A stretch of DNA of 64,000 nt from Herbidospora solisilvae. Its GTDB lineage: Bacteria; Actinomycetota; Actinomycetes; Streptosporangiales; Streptosporangiaceae. The stretch is from positions 1 to 64,000 of the forward strand of contig NZ_WXEW01000010.1 of assembly GCF_009901565.1 (NCBI RefSeq), read 5' to 3'. The first letter of the stretch is position 1. Every line of letters starts with the position of its first letter. Positions 1 through 7,367 of the stretch are shown here, piece by piece. The notes beneath the pieces were generated by a model. It saw only the letters and a program-made list of their open reading frames with translations. It had not been told where the DNA came from and ran no database searches. Position numbers and translations under genes: made by a program.

Positions 1-117
1 ACGGCGGTTATGGCGGAGGGGAAACACCCGGTTACATTCCGAACCCGGAAGTTAAGCCCTCCAGCGCCGATGGTACTGCACCGGGGACGGTGTGGGAGAG
101 TAGGACACCGCCGGACA
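1..117 (+). rRNA. rrf: 5S ribosomal RNA (5' end may lack a few bases)
   Basis: The stretch carries the conserved bacterial 5S core: ACATTCCGAACCCGGAAG near 33-50, then CAGCGCCGATGGTACTGCA and GGGAGAGTAGGACACCGCCG. The first bases (ACGGCGG) pair with the last (CCGCCG) to close helix I, so the gene is essentially complete, with at most a few 5' bases outside the window. It should be the last gene of an rrn operon whose 16S and 23S genes lie upstream. A strong palindrome follows at 126-159. Confidence 0.95.
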
Positions 118-125
118 ATCTTTAT

Positions 126-159
126 ACGAAAGCCCGACCAGTACTGGTCGGGCTTTCGT
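126..159. terminator. Perfect 34-bp palindrome after 5S rRNA
   Basis: Arms ACGAAAGCCCGACCAGT and ACTGGTCGGGCTTTCGT are exact reverse complements with no unpaired spacer. The right arm ends in CTTTCGTCATTTC, a modest T-rich tail. This is consistent with a factor-independent terminator of the rrn operon, able to act in both directions. Confidence 0.75.
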
Positions 160-343
160 CATTTCCGGGCAGGTCCGCATCACCTGCGAAGACTTGCTAG
201 GCTGGCGTAGCCGGGCCACCCTGACGAACGGGTGGCCTTCGTCGCGTCAGAGGAATACGCGACCCCTAACAGTGCCCATACCGCGCACCCGCCTCGCAGC
301 CAGAGACGTAGATCCGTACGCGGTGGAGCAACAGAGGATCAAA

Positions 344-2938
344 GTGAACAGAGAAGACGGGCGTGACGGCGCGGGCCGTGGCGATGAGCGAAACGACCGA
401 CCGGCCGGCGGCCGGGACGGCGACAGGTATGGCCGCGGCGGTGCCGACGGCAGAGGTGGCCAGGTAGACGGCCCGAACGACCGGGGCAACCGCCCCTTCC
501 GCGCGAACAGCCGCGGCGGCTACCGCGACCGCGACGAGGTCCGCGGCGGCGGTGGCTTCGGCGGCCGCTACGGAGTACGCGACTCCCGCCCCCCGCGGTC
601 GTCCGGCGACCGCGACGACCGCCCCCAGCGCTCCTACGGCGACCGCGACGACCGGCGGGGCTTCCAGAACCGCGACGACCGCCCCCAGCGCCCCTTCAAC
701 GACCGTGGCGACCGTGGCGACCGCCCGCAGCGCTCGTTCGGCGACCGTGGCGACCGCCCCCAGCGGCCTTTCAACGACCGCGGTGACCGTGGCGACCGTC
801 CGCAGCGCTCGTTCGGCGACCGTGGTGACCGCCCCCAGCGGCCCTTCAGTGACCGTGGCGACCGTCCGCAGCGGTCTTTCGGTGATCGCGGCGACCGTCC
901 CCAGAGGTCGTTCAACGATCGGGGTGACCGCCCCCAGCGTCCCTTCCAGGACCGTGGTGACCGTCCCCAGCGCTCGTTCGGCGACCGTGGTGACCGTCCC
1001 CAGCGGCCTTTCAGTGACCGTGGCGATCGTCCCCAGCGGTCCTTCAACGATCGTGGTGACCGGCCGCAGAGGTCCTTCGGTGATCGCGGTGAGCGGCCGC
1101 AGCGTCCCTACCAGGACCGTGGCGACCGTCCCCAGCGGTCCTTCAATGACCGTGGTGACCGTCCGCAGCGGTCGTATGGCGACCGGGATGACCGCCCGCA
1201 GCGGTCCTTCGGTGACCGTGGCGACCGACCCCAGCGTCCCTTCCAGGACCGGGGTGACCGCCCGCAGCGGTCGTTCCAGGACCGGGGTGACCGTCCCCAG
1301 AGGTCCTTCAATGATCGTGGCGACCGTCCGCAGCGTCCCTACCAGGACCGCGATGACCGTCGTGGTTTCCAGGACCGGGGCGACCGGCCCCAGCGGCCTT
1401 TCCAGGATCGTGGTGAGCGGCCGCAGCGGTCCTACGGTGATCGTGACGACCGGCAGTCCCGGCCGTTCCAGGACCGGGGCGACCGTCCCCAGCGGTCCTA
1501 CGGAGACCGTGACGACCGGCCGCGTCGGTCGTTCGGTGACGATCGCCCGCAGCGGTCGTACCAGAACCGGGATGACCGGCCGCAGCGGTCGTTCGGCGAC
1601 CGTGACGACCGGCGGGGTTCCCAGAACCGTGACGAGCGCCCTGTTTACGGTGACCGGGATCGGTTCCGGGGTGGCGACCGCCCGCAGCGGTCGTACCAGA
1701 ACCGGGACGACCGGCCCCAGCGGTCGTTCCAGGACCGCGGCGACCGTCCGCAGCGGCCTTTCCAGGACCGTGACCGCCGGCCCTCCGGCGACCGGGACGA
1801 CCGGCCGCGCCGCAGCTTCCAGGACGGTGGTGACCGGCCGCAGCGGTCGTTCGGTGACGACCGGGGAGGTAGCCGTACCCGCTATGGGCGGGAGGACGAG
1901 CCGCAGCGCGAGCGCGAGGTGCTGCCCGAGCTCGAGGCGGACATCACCGCGGAGGAGCTCGACCGCGAGGCCCGTGGCGAGCTGAAGTCGCTGCCGGGTG
2001 ACCTGGCCGAGCTGGTGGCCAAGCACCTGGTCGCGGCGACGCGCGCCCTGGCGGCCGAGGACGCCGAGAAGGCCTACGAGCACGCCAAGGTCGCGCGCCG
2101 GTTCGCCGGACGCATCGGCGTGGTCCGGGAGGCGGTGGGCATCGCCGCCTACCACGCGGGGCAGTACGCCGAGGCGCTCAGCGACCTGCGGGCCGCCCGG
2201 CGGATGACCGGATCTGAGGCGTTCCTCCCGATCATGGCCGACTGCGAGCGCGGCATGGGCCGGCCGGAGCGTGCGCTCGACCTGGTCAAGTCCAAGGAGG
2301 CCGAGAAGCTCGACCGGGCGGGCAAGATCGAACTGGCCATCGTCGAGTCGGGCGCCCGGCGCGACCTGGGCCAGCTCGACGCGGCCGTCGTGACCCTCCA
2401 GCGCCTGACGGAACTGCGCGACCCGCAGCCCCGCGAGTGGTCGGCCCGCCTGGCCTTCGCCTACGCCGACGCCCTCGCGGCGGCCGGCCACGCGAGCGCC
2501 GCCGCCGACTGGTTCGGCCGGGCCGCCTCCTTCGACGAGGACGGCGAGACCGACGCGGCCGAGCGCTACGCCGAACTGACCGGCGCGGTGATCGAAGACA
2601 TCGAGGAAGACGAGGGCGACTTCGACGACGACTTCGCCGACGACGCCTCGGACGACGACGATCTCGACGAGGAGTCCCCCGAGACCGCCTCGGCCGAGGA
2701 CGACTCCGATGAGGACGACGATCTCGACGAGGAGTCCCCGGAGAACGCCTCCGCCGACGAGGATGACGACTTCGACGACGACGAGGACCTCGACGAGGAA
2801 CCCGCCGGGAAGCAGGCCGCCGCCCCGGTGAAGGCCGGGGGCGACAAGCCGGCCGAGGAGGCCGGGTTCGGTCCGGCGTTCATCGAACCGGACTACGGCG
2901 ACGTCCTCGACGGTCCGGCGGACAAGCCGGAGGCCTGA
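344..2938 (+). CDS. R/D/G-repeat protein with C-terminal TPR-like domain and acidic tail
   Basis: I chose the GTG at 344 because AGAGGA lies 5 bases upstream; the frame is open further up but has no better start. The 864-residue product has three parts. Residues about 85-510 are an array of roughly 30 copies of an 11-residue unit of the form SFGDRGDRPQR, with S/P, F/Y and G/N/Q/S substitutions. Residues about 520-750 are helical and A/E/L-rich with a TPR-like pattern (for example ALAAEDAEKAYEHAKVARRF). The tail from about 750 is very acidic, with a duplicated 20-residue block. No signal peptide is seen, so it should be cytosolic. RG-type low-complexity segments often bind RNA or condense; that is inference. 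The function is unknown. It faces the next gene tail to tail with no gap. Confidence 0.8.
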   Translation: MNREDGRDGAGRGDERNDRPAGGRDGDRYGRGGADGRGGQVDGPNDRGNRPFRANSRGGYRDRDEVRGGGGFGGRYGVRDSRPPRSSGDRDDRPQRSYGDRDDRRGFQNRDDRPQRPFNDRGDRGDRPQRSFGDRGDRPQRPFNDRGDRGDRPQRSFGDRGDRPQRPFSDRGDRPQRSFGDRGDRPQRSFNDRGDRPQRPFQDRGDRPQRSFGDRGDRPQRPFSDRGDRPQRSFNDRGDRPQRSFGDRGERPQRPYQDRGDRPQRSFNDRGDRPQRSYGDRDDRPQRSFGDRGDRPQRPFQDRGDRPQRSFQDRGDRPQRSFNDRGDRPQRPYQDRDDRRGFQDRGDRPQRPFQDRGERPQRSYGDRDDRQSRPFQDRGDRPQRSYGDRDDRPRRSFGDDRPQRSYQNRDDRPQRSFGDRDDRRGSQNRDERPVYGDRDRFRGGDRPQRSYQNRDDRPQRSFQDRGDRPQRPFQDRDRRPSGDRDDRPRRSFQDGGDRPQRSFGDDRGGSRTRYGREDEPQREREVLPELEADITAEELDREARGELKSLPGDLAELVAKHLVAATRALAAEDAEKAYEHAKVARRFAGRIGVVREAVGIAAYHAGQYAEALSDLRAARRMTGSEAFLPIMADCERGMGRPERALDLVKSKEAEKLDRAGKIELAIVESGARRDLGQLDAAVVTLQRLTELRDPQPREWSARLAFAYADALAAAGHASAAADWFGRAASFDEDGETDAAERYAELTGAVIEDIEEDEGDFDDDFADDASDDDDLDEESPETASAEDDSDEDDDLDEESPENASADEDDDFDDDEDLDEEPAGKQAAAPVKAGGDKPAEEAGFGPAFIEPDYGDVLDGPADKPEA
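600..1866 (+). repeat. 33-bp tandem repeat array encoding 11-residue units
   Basis: Direct repeats of about 33 bp encode GDRGDRPQRSF-like units. Most copies are in register; some are shortened or inserted (DRGDRGDR, DRRGF, GDDRPQR variants). The copies differ mainly at third codon positions and at one or two variable residues. That suggests an old array held under protein-level selection and still prone to unit gain or loss. The array leaves long open frames in other registers and on the opposite strand, which are compositional artefacts. Confidence 0.9.
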
Positions 2939-3865
2939 TCAGGTCTTCGGGCGGTCGAGCCAGTGCATGATGCCCGTCAGGTTCGGCTCGGTGCCGCTGA
3001 GCATCTCGATGTGCTCAGCGGCCTTGTCGCCGGGAGCGGGCCGGGCATAACGGTCACGGGTGCGCTGGTCGACCATCGCCACGGCGTGGTCGAGGTCGAG
3101 CAGCTCGCCCTTGGCCTGCTTGGCCAGATCGACCCAGATCAGGAGTTCCTCGGCGGATCGCTCCAGAACCGATCCGACGTCGTCGACCGGGCCGTAGTGG
3201 CTGAACAGCAGCCGCTGCGGCCCGAGCGCTTCGAAGAGGGCGATCGACGCCAACGCCGTCTCGAGGTCGAAATCCGGCGGAGGCGTGGACGGTCGGACGT
3301 CCCCGGTGTCCGGGATGTACACCCCGGCGGCGTCCCCGACGTACAGATCACCCGTCAGCGAGTCGACCAGCCCGACGTGGTGCTTCGCGTGACCGGGCGA
3401 ATAATGGCTGGTCAGCCGCCTGCCGTTGCCAAGGTCGATGGCCCCGGTGTCGCCGAGCGCCCGGATCCGGGCCGCGTCGGTCGGTTTCAGCATGCCGAAG
3501 AGGGTGTCGAGCCGCTCACCCCAGACCATCCGGGCACTGGACATCAACCGGGACGGATCGGCCAGATGCCGGGCCCCTTTCTCGTGTACGACGATCTCCG
3601 CAGCCGGGAACATTCCGGCGATGTCGCCCACCCCGCCCGCGTGGTCGAGATGGATGTGCGTCACGACGACCGTCGCGAGATCACCGGCTCCGACTCCGAG
3701 TGAGTCCAACGCGTCGCGGACGACCGGCGCCGAGGTCGACGTACCCGTCTCCACCAGGCATGGTCGATCGCCAAGGATCAGATATCCGGCGGTGATTCCG
3801 GCATATCCGGCCAGCCTCGTGTCGATTTCGTACACGTCTCCGCCGAGCGGGGTCACGTTTTCCAC
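2939..3865 (-). CDS. Metallo-beta-lactamase-fold hydrolase
   Basis: A 308-residue protein starting with GTG behind GAGGTGAG. The MBL zinc signature VTHIHLDHAGG gives H70, H72, D74 and H75. Further ligands are likely H159 in SPGHAKHHVG, D178 in GDAAG and H223 in LFSHYG. The fold hydrolyses thioesters, lactones or related bonds using one or two zinc ions; the substrate cannot be told from sequence. It has no signal peptide. Its stop abuts the stop of the convergent repeat-protein gene. Upstream it diverges from the SSB gene, sharing the 100-bp region 3866-3965. Confidence 0.85.
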   Translation of the reverse strand: MENVTPLGGDVYEIDTRLAGYAGITAGYLILGDRPCLVETGTSTSAPVVRDALDSLGVGAGDLATVVVTHIHLDHAGGVGDIAGMFPAAEIVVHEKGARHLADPSRLMSSARMVWGERLDTLFGMLKPTDAARIRALGDTGAIDLGNGRRLTSHYSPGHAKHHVGLVDSLTGDLYVGDAAGVYIPDTGDVRPSTPPPDFDLETALASIALFEALGPQRLLFSHYGPVDDVGSVLERSAEELLIWVDLAKQAKGELLDLDHAVAMVDQRTRDRYARPAPGDKAAEHIEMLSGTEPNLTGIMHWLDRPKT

Positions 3866-3965
3866 AGCTCACCTCAGAGCGAGAACGGGTTCTCACAGAA
3901 CGGGACTCGAACAGCCGGTCCAGCAGCATAGTCACCGACAGTGGTGCCCGAGAGAAGGGGATCAC

Positions 3966-4331
3966 ATGTCAGTTGATCAAATGGTGAGCGCGCCCGCCCA
4001 CCACAACGAGGTCATCCTGGTCGGCCGTCTGTCCAAGGCCCCGGAGGCCCGCCGGCTGCCCAGCGGCACCGAACTGACCCAATGGCGCCTGGCCGTCCGC
4101 CGCCACACACCCGACAACGAGAAGGGCCGCGCCGACGCCATCGAATGCGTGACCTACGACCCGATGGTCCGCGACTCCCTGATGGGCCTGACCGTCGACG
4201 ACGTGGTGGAGGTCCAGGGCGCGCTACGCCGCCGCTGGTGGCGCGGAGGGAGCGCCTTCGAGGTCGAGGCCCGCTCGGTGCGCTTGGCCCATCGCGCCAG
4301 TACGGGGGATGAGGAGACCCCGCCGGGGTGA
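3966..4331 (+). CDS. Small single-stranded DNA-binding (OB-fold) protein
   Basis: A 121-residue product. The ATG at 3966 is preceded by GAAGGGG at good spacing; an ATG at 3981 is a weaker alternative. The sequence follows the SSB OB-fold pattern: NEVILVGRLSKAPEARRLPSG, then LTQWRLAVRR, then DAIECVTYD and VVEVQGALRRRWW. It is far shorter than the main actinobacterial Ssb and lacks the Gly-rich linker and acidic DDDIPF-type tip. It is therefore a paralogue, perhaps comparable to the short SsbB-type proteins, and not the replication SSB. Confidence 0.85.
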   Translation: MSVDQMVSAPAHHNEVILVGRLSKAPEARRLPSGTELTQWRLAVRRHTPDNEKGRADAIECVTYDPMVRDSLMGLTVDDVVEVQGALRRRWWRGGSAFEVEARSVRLAHRASTGDEETPPG

Positions 4332-4647
4332 GGCCGACGGCGGGTTGGGGTGGCCGGGCGATTCGATGCTGCCGCTGAGGTGTGGCGAGCCCTTCTGGCC
4401 TGCGTATCCTTACGAGCTCCGCTCGCCAGTTCGGTTCACAAGTTCGGTTCGTCGGCTGGGGGTCGCCTACCGGATCGCGGAGCGACTTCGCTCGCTGGCC
4501 GGGCCTGCGGAGCGGTTTCCTTGCCATGGTCAGCTGCGGGCGAAGCGAAGTCGCCCGTCGGATGGCCGCGGGGCGTTTCCGGGAAGTGGTTTGCCGATGA
4601 AGGGAAGCCGCCCGGCGGGTCGTCCGTGAGCGGCTCCCGCGGGCTGG
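4332..4647. other. Intergenic region, no gene seen
   Basis: It lies between the ends of two convergent genes (SSB and DUF1015). There are short hairpin-forming motifs, for example GGGCGAAGCGAAGTCGCCC near 4538-4556, and a direct repeat AGTTCGGTTC near 4430-4450. Open frames here show no family resemblance and poor codon bias. No clear terminator with a T-tract was found. Confidence 0.5.
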
Positions 4648-5883
4648 TCAGCCGGTGGCGAAGGTTCTCAGGACCAGGCCGGTGGCCGGTTTCGGGCTGA
4701 ACGAAGTCGACTTTCTGGGCACTCGTTCGCCCTCTTCGGCCACGGCGAAGACGTCCGACGCGTCCAGGGGGCGCATCAGGACCGCCGTGCCGTTGGACTC
4801 GCCGGCCAGGCGGACGGCGGTGGTGTGGTCGTGGTGGACGATCTGGACGTTCTGCTCGTCGTCCTCGATGCCCCACACCTTCGGGAGGAGGAACTCGTTC
4901 AGGACGGCTGTGACCAGGGAGCGCCAGCGGGGCGAACGCTCTTTCGGCATGGCCAGGTTCAGCTGGAGGGGGTCGGGGTGGGTCAGGAGGTGGGCCGTCT
5001 GGCCTGCGGTGATGACATAGGCGGGGGAGTCCGCGTCGGCCAGGGCGGCGAGGGCCTCGTCCAGGCGGGGGTGGTCGGTGACCTGCCAGGAGCCCTTGGC
5101 ACGGGCGACGGCCTCACTCAGGGGCAGGCCGGGGATCACGCGGTGGATCGCCTTGAGGTCCGGAGGGTAGGCCGTCGAGTCGACCAGGTAGGCGAGGCCG
5201 CCGTCCCAGGGGCCGGGTGCGTCGTGTTCGGCCTGGAGCTCCTGGTAGGTGGCGTAGCGGTGGTGGCCGTCGGCGATCATGGCGTGGTGGTCGGCCAGGT
5301 CTTCGGCGATCTTGTCGAGGGCGCCGGGGTCAGTGATCGCCCAGAGGCGGTGCCTGGTGTGTTCGCTCAGGTTGACGTCCACCAGAGGGGGTCTGGTCGC
5401 GGCCGTCTCCTCGACGAGGGCGGTGGCGGGGCCGCCGCCGGCGTACAGGAGGAAGATGGGTTCGAGGTTGGCCTCGGTGGTGCGCATGAGGGCCAGGCGG
5501 TCTGCCACGGGGCCGGGCATGACGTTCTCGTGAGGGAGGACGGCGTCGGAGCCGACGCCCACGGCGCCGATCAGGCCGCGCTGGACGAAGGTGGGGCCGC
5601 TCTGTTCGTACACATAAAGAGCGGGTTGTTCGTCGGCGGCCAGGATTCCCTCGCTGAGCCACGCGGCCAAGGTGTGGCGGGCCTCGGTGTAGTGGCCGGG
5701 GCCGGGAAGGATCAGGCGGACCACGTTGTTCGGATGGGCGTCAGCGAGCCGCCGGGCCTCGGCGGGGGAGATGAGGTCGTAGGGCGGCGAGGTCAGAGCG
5801 CTCAGATCGTCGGCCGTGTAGCGCACGCCACGGAACGGGCGCAGCACCAGTCCCGCCCGTTCAGATCTCTCCATATCGGGCAT
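4648..5883 (-). CDS. DUF1015 family protein
   Basis: About 411 residues from the ATG at 5883; an ATG at 5874 is almost as good, and neither has a strong Shine-Dalgarno. The opening LVLRPFRGVRYTADDLSALTSPPYDLISP is the family hallmark: N-terminal RPF plus APPYDV-like segment (only key residues given: RPFRG, SPPYD). The central IADGHHRYATYQEL is the conserved DGHHRY motif. The family is widespread and biochemically unassigned. The gene diverges from a TPR gene that runs into a HAD phosphatase. No membrane segments or signal peptide. Confidence 0.85.
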   Translation of the reverse strand: MPDMERSERAGLVLRPFRGVRYTADDLSALTSPPYDLISPAEARRLADAHPNNVVRLILPGPGHYTEARHTLAAWLSEGILAADEQPALYVYEQSGPTFVQRGLIGAVGVGSDAVLPHENVMPGPVADRLALMRTTEANLEPIFLLYAGGGPATALVEETAATRPPLVDVNLSEHTRHRLWAITDPGALDKIAEDLADHHAMIADGHHRYATYQELQAEHDAPGPWDGGLAYLVDSTAYPPDLKAIHRVIPGLPLSEAVARAKGSWQVTDHPRLDEALAALADADSPAYVITAGQTAHLLTHPDPLQLNLAMPKERSPRWRSLVTAVLNEFLLPKVWGIEDDEQNVQIVHHDHTTAVRLAGESNGTAVLMRPLDASDVFAVAEEGERVPRKSTSFSPKPATGLVLRTFATG

Positions 5884-5958
5884 GCTGCCATAAAGGCCCG
5901 GACTCCCCACTGCCGCGGTGCCCGGTTGGAACCGAAATCGGAAGCAGGAGGCCATTGC

Positions 5959-6381
5959 GTGACACGGCATGATCAGAATGGAGTGGGCGATACGTCCGGC
6001 AGCCCGTCGGGCGACGTATACGAGTGGTACCAGCGCGGCATGAAGCTCCTCCAGGAGGGCAGCCCCGCTGCCGCCGCGGCGCTCCTGGAGCGCGCGGCCG
6101 ACGCCGAACCCGATGCTCGGAGCATCCGCGAGGGCCTGGCTCGGGCCCAGTTCAACTCACGCCGGTACGAGGAGGCGGCCACCAGCTTCCGCTGGATCGT
6201 GGACGCGAACCCGGCCGAAGACTACGCCTACTACGGTCTCGGTATGGCACTTTGGCGAACCGGCGACATCGAAGGCGCCCAGGAACCCCTGGCCGTCGCT
6301 GTCGCGATGCGTCCCGACGAACGACACTACGTCTCCGCCCTCACCCAGATCCGGGCGACCCTGCGCGCGAGGCGCGCGTGA
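5959..6381 (+). CDS. TPR-repeat protein
   Basis: A 140-residue protein starting with GTG, with AGGAGG 7 bases upstream. About three TPR-like helical pairs are seen: YEWYQRGMKLLQEGSPAAAAALLERA, then IREGLARAQFNSRRYEEAATSF, then AYYGLGMALWRTGDIEGAQEPL (key pattern W-LG-Y-A at TPR positions). TPRs bind partner proteins; no partner can be named. The last codon overlaps the start of the HAD gene by 4 bases (GTGA), so the two are probably co-translated. The 75-bp gap to the divergent DUF1015 gene should hold both promoters. Confidence 0.8.
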   Translation: MTRHDQNGVGDTSGSPSGDVYEWYQRGMKLLQEGSPAAAAALLERAADAEPDARSIREGLARAQFNSRRYEEAATSFRWIVDANPAEDYAYYGLGMALWRTGDIEGAQEPLAVAVAMRPDERHYVSALTQIRATLRARRA

Positions 6382-7367
6382 ACCACCTGCTCGACGCGTA
6401 CGACACCCTGCTCCTCGACCTCGACGGTGTGGTCTACCTGGGACGGCACGCCGTCCCGGGCGCACCGGAGGCGCTGGCCCTGGCCCGGGAGCGGGGCGTA
6501 CGCCTGGCCTACGTCACGAACAACGCCTCCCGCACCCCGGCCGCGATCGCCGAACACCTGACCCACCTGGGGGTGCCCGCGTCGCCCGACGACGTGGTGA
6601 CCTCCGCGCAGGCCGCCGCCCGCCTGGTGGCCGAACACGTGCCCGCCGGGTCGGCCGTGCTCGTCGTGGGCGGGATGGGACTGCGGTCGGCCCTGCGTGC
6701 TCATGGCCTGCGGCCGGTGACGACCGCGCTGGAGGGTCCGGCGGCGGTCGTCCAGGGCATCTGGGACGGGCTCTCCTACGGGCTGCTCAGCGAGGGGACG
6801 CTGGCGGTGCGGGGCGGGGCCTGGTTCGTGGGGGCCAACCACGACAGCACGATGCCGACCGATCGGGGCGAAATGCCCGGGAACGGGTCGATGCTGAAGG
6901 TCATTCAGACCGCCACGGGGGTGAGTCCGGTGGTGGCAGGGAAACCGGAGCCTCCCCTGCATCGGGAGTCGATGATCCGCACCGAGGCGCAACGGCCGTT
7001 GATCGTGGGCGATCGGCTCGACACCGACATCGAGGGCGCCAACCGGGCCGGGGTCGACAGTCTGCTGGTGCTGACGGGGGTGGCCACGCCGCTCGACCTG
7101 CTGACGGCCGAGCCGGTCCATCGGCCCACCCACGTGTCGGCCGATCTGTCCGGGTTGCATCAGCCCGCCGCTTCCGCGCGCGCCACTCAAGACGGGTTCG
7201 CGTGCGGTGGATGGGTGGCCTCGTGGGATGGCGGGCGGTTGCGGCTGTCCGGGAGCGGGGAGTCGATCGACGCCTTGCGGGCGGCTTGCGCTGCCACGTG
7301 GGCCGGCGTGGGGGACGGGAGAGCGGAGGAGGACGCCGTCAAGCCGGCGCTTCGGGCCTTCGGCTAG
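6378..7367 (+). CDS. HAD-superfamily (subclass IIA, NagD-like) phosphatase
   Basis: A 329-residue protein whose GTG overlaps the TPR stop. All four HAD motifs are present: I, LLLDLDGVVY with nucleophile D14 and D16; II, YVTNNASRTP; III, the lysine in VAGKPEPPLH; IV, IVGDRLDTDIEGA. The cap inserted between motifs II and III is the C2a type of NagD and p-nitrophenyl phosphatases. It should dephosphorylate a small phosphorylated metabolite. The C-terminal 70 residues (from about 260) extend past the usual end of NagD and are of unknown role. Confidence 0.88.
   Translation: MNHLLDAYDTLLLDLDGVVYLGRHAVPGAPEALALARERGVRLAYVTNNASRTPAAIAEHLTHLGVPASPDDVVTSAQAAARLVAEHVPAGSAVLVVGGMGLRSALRAHGLRPVTTALEGPAAVVQGIWDGLSYGLLSEGTLAVRGGAWFVGANHDSTMPTDRGEMPGNGSMLKVIQTATGVSPVVAGKPEPPLHRESMIRTEAQRPLIVGDRLDTDIEGANRAGVDSLLVLTGVATPLDLLTAEPVHRPTHVSADLSGLHQPAASARATQDGFACGGWVASWDGGRLRLSGSGESIDALRAACAATWAGVGDGRAEEDAVKPALRAFG

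Noticed and set aside
600-1866. CRISPR-like regular repeats
   Set aside because: Units are contiguous without unique spacers and keep a protein reading frame.
552-1985. Long open frame in another plus-strand register over the repeat array
   Set aside because: Compositional shadow of the repeats; the product is a T/R/S/V array with no domain.
266-2491. Very long open frame on the minus strand across the repeat protein
   Set aside because: It mirrors the 33-bp repeat composition; the product is a low-complexity V/T/R/P/L array with no family, and the plus-strand gene has the ribosome site.
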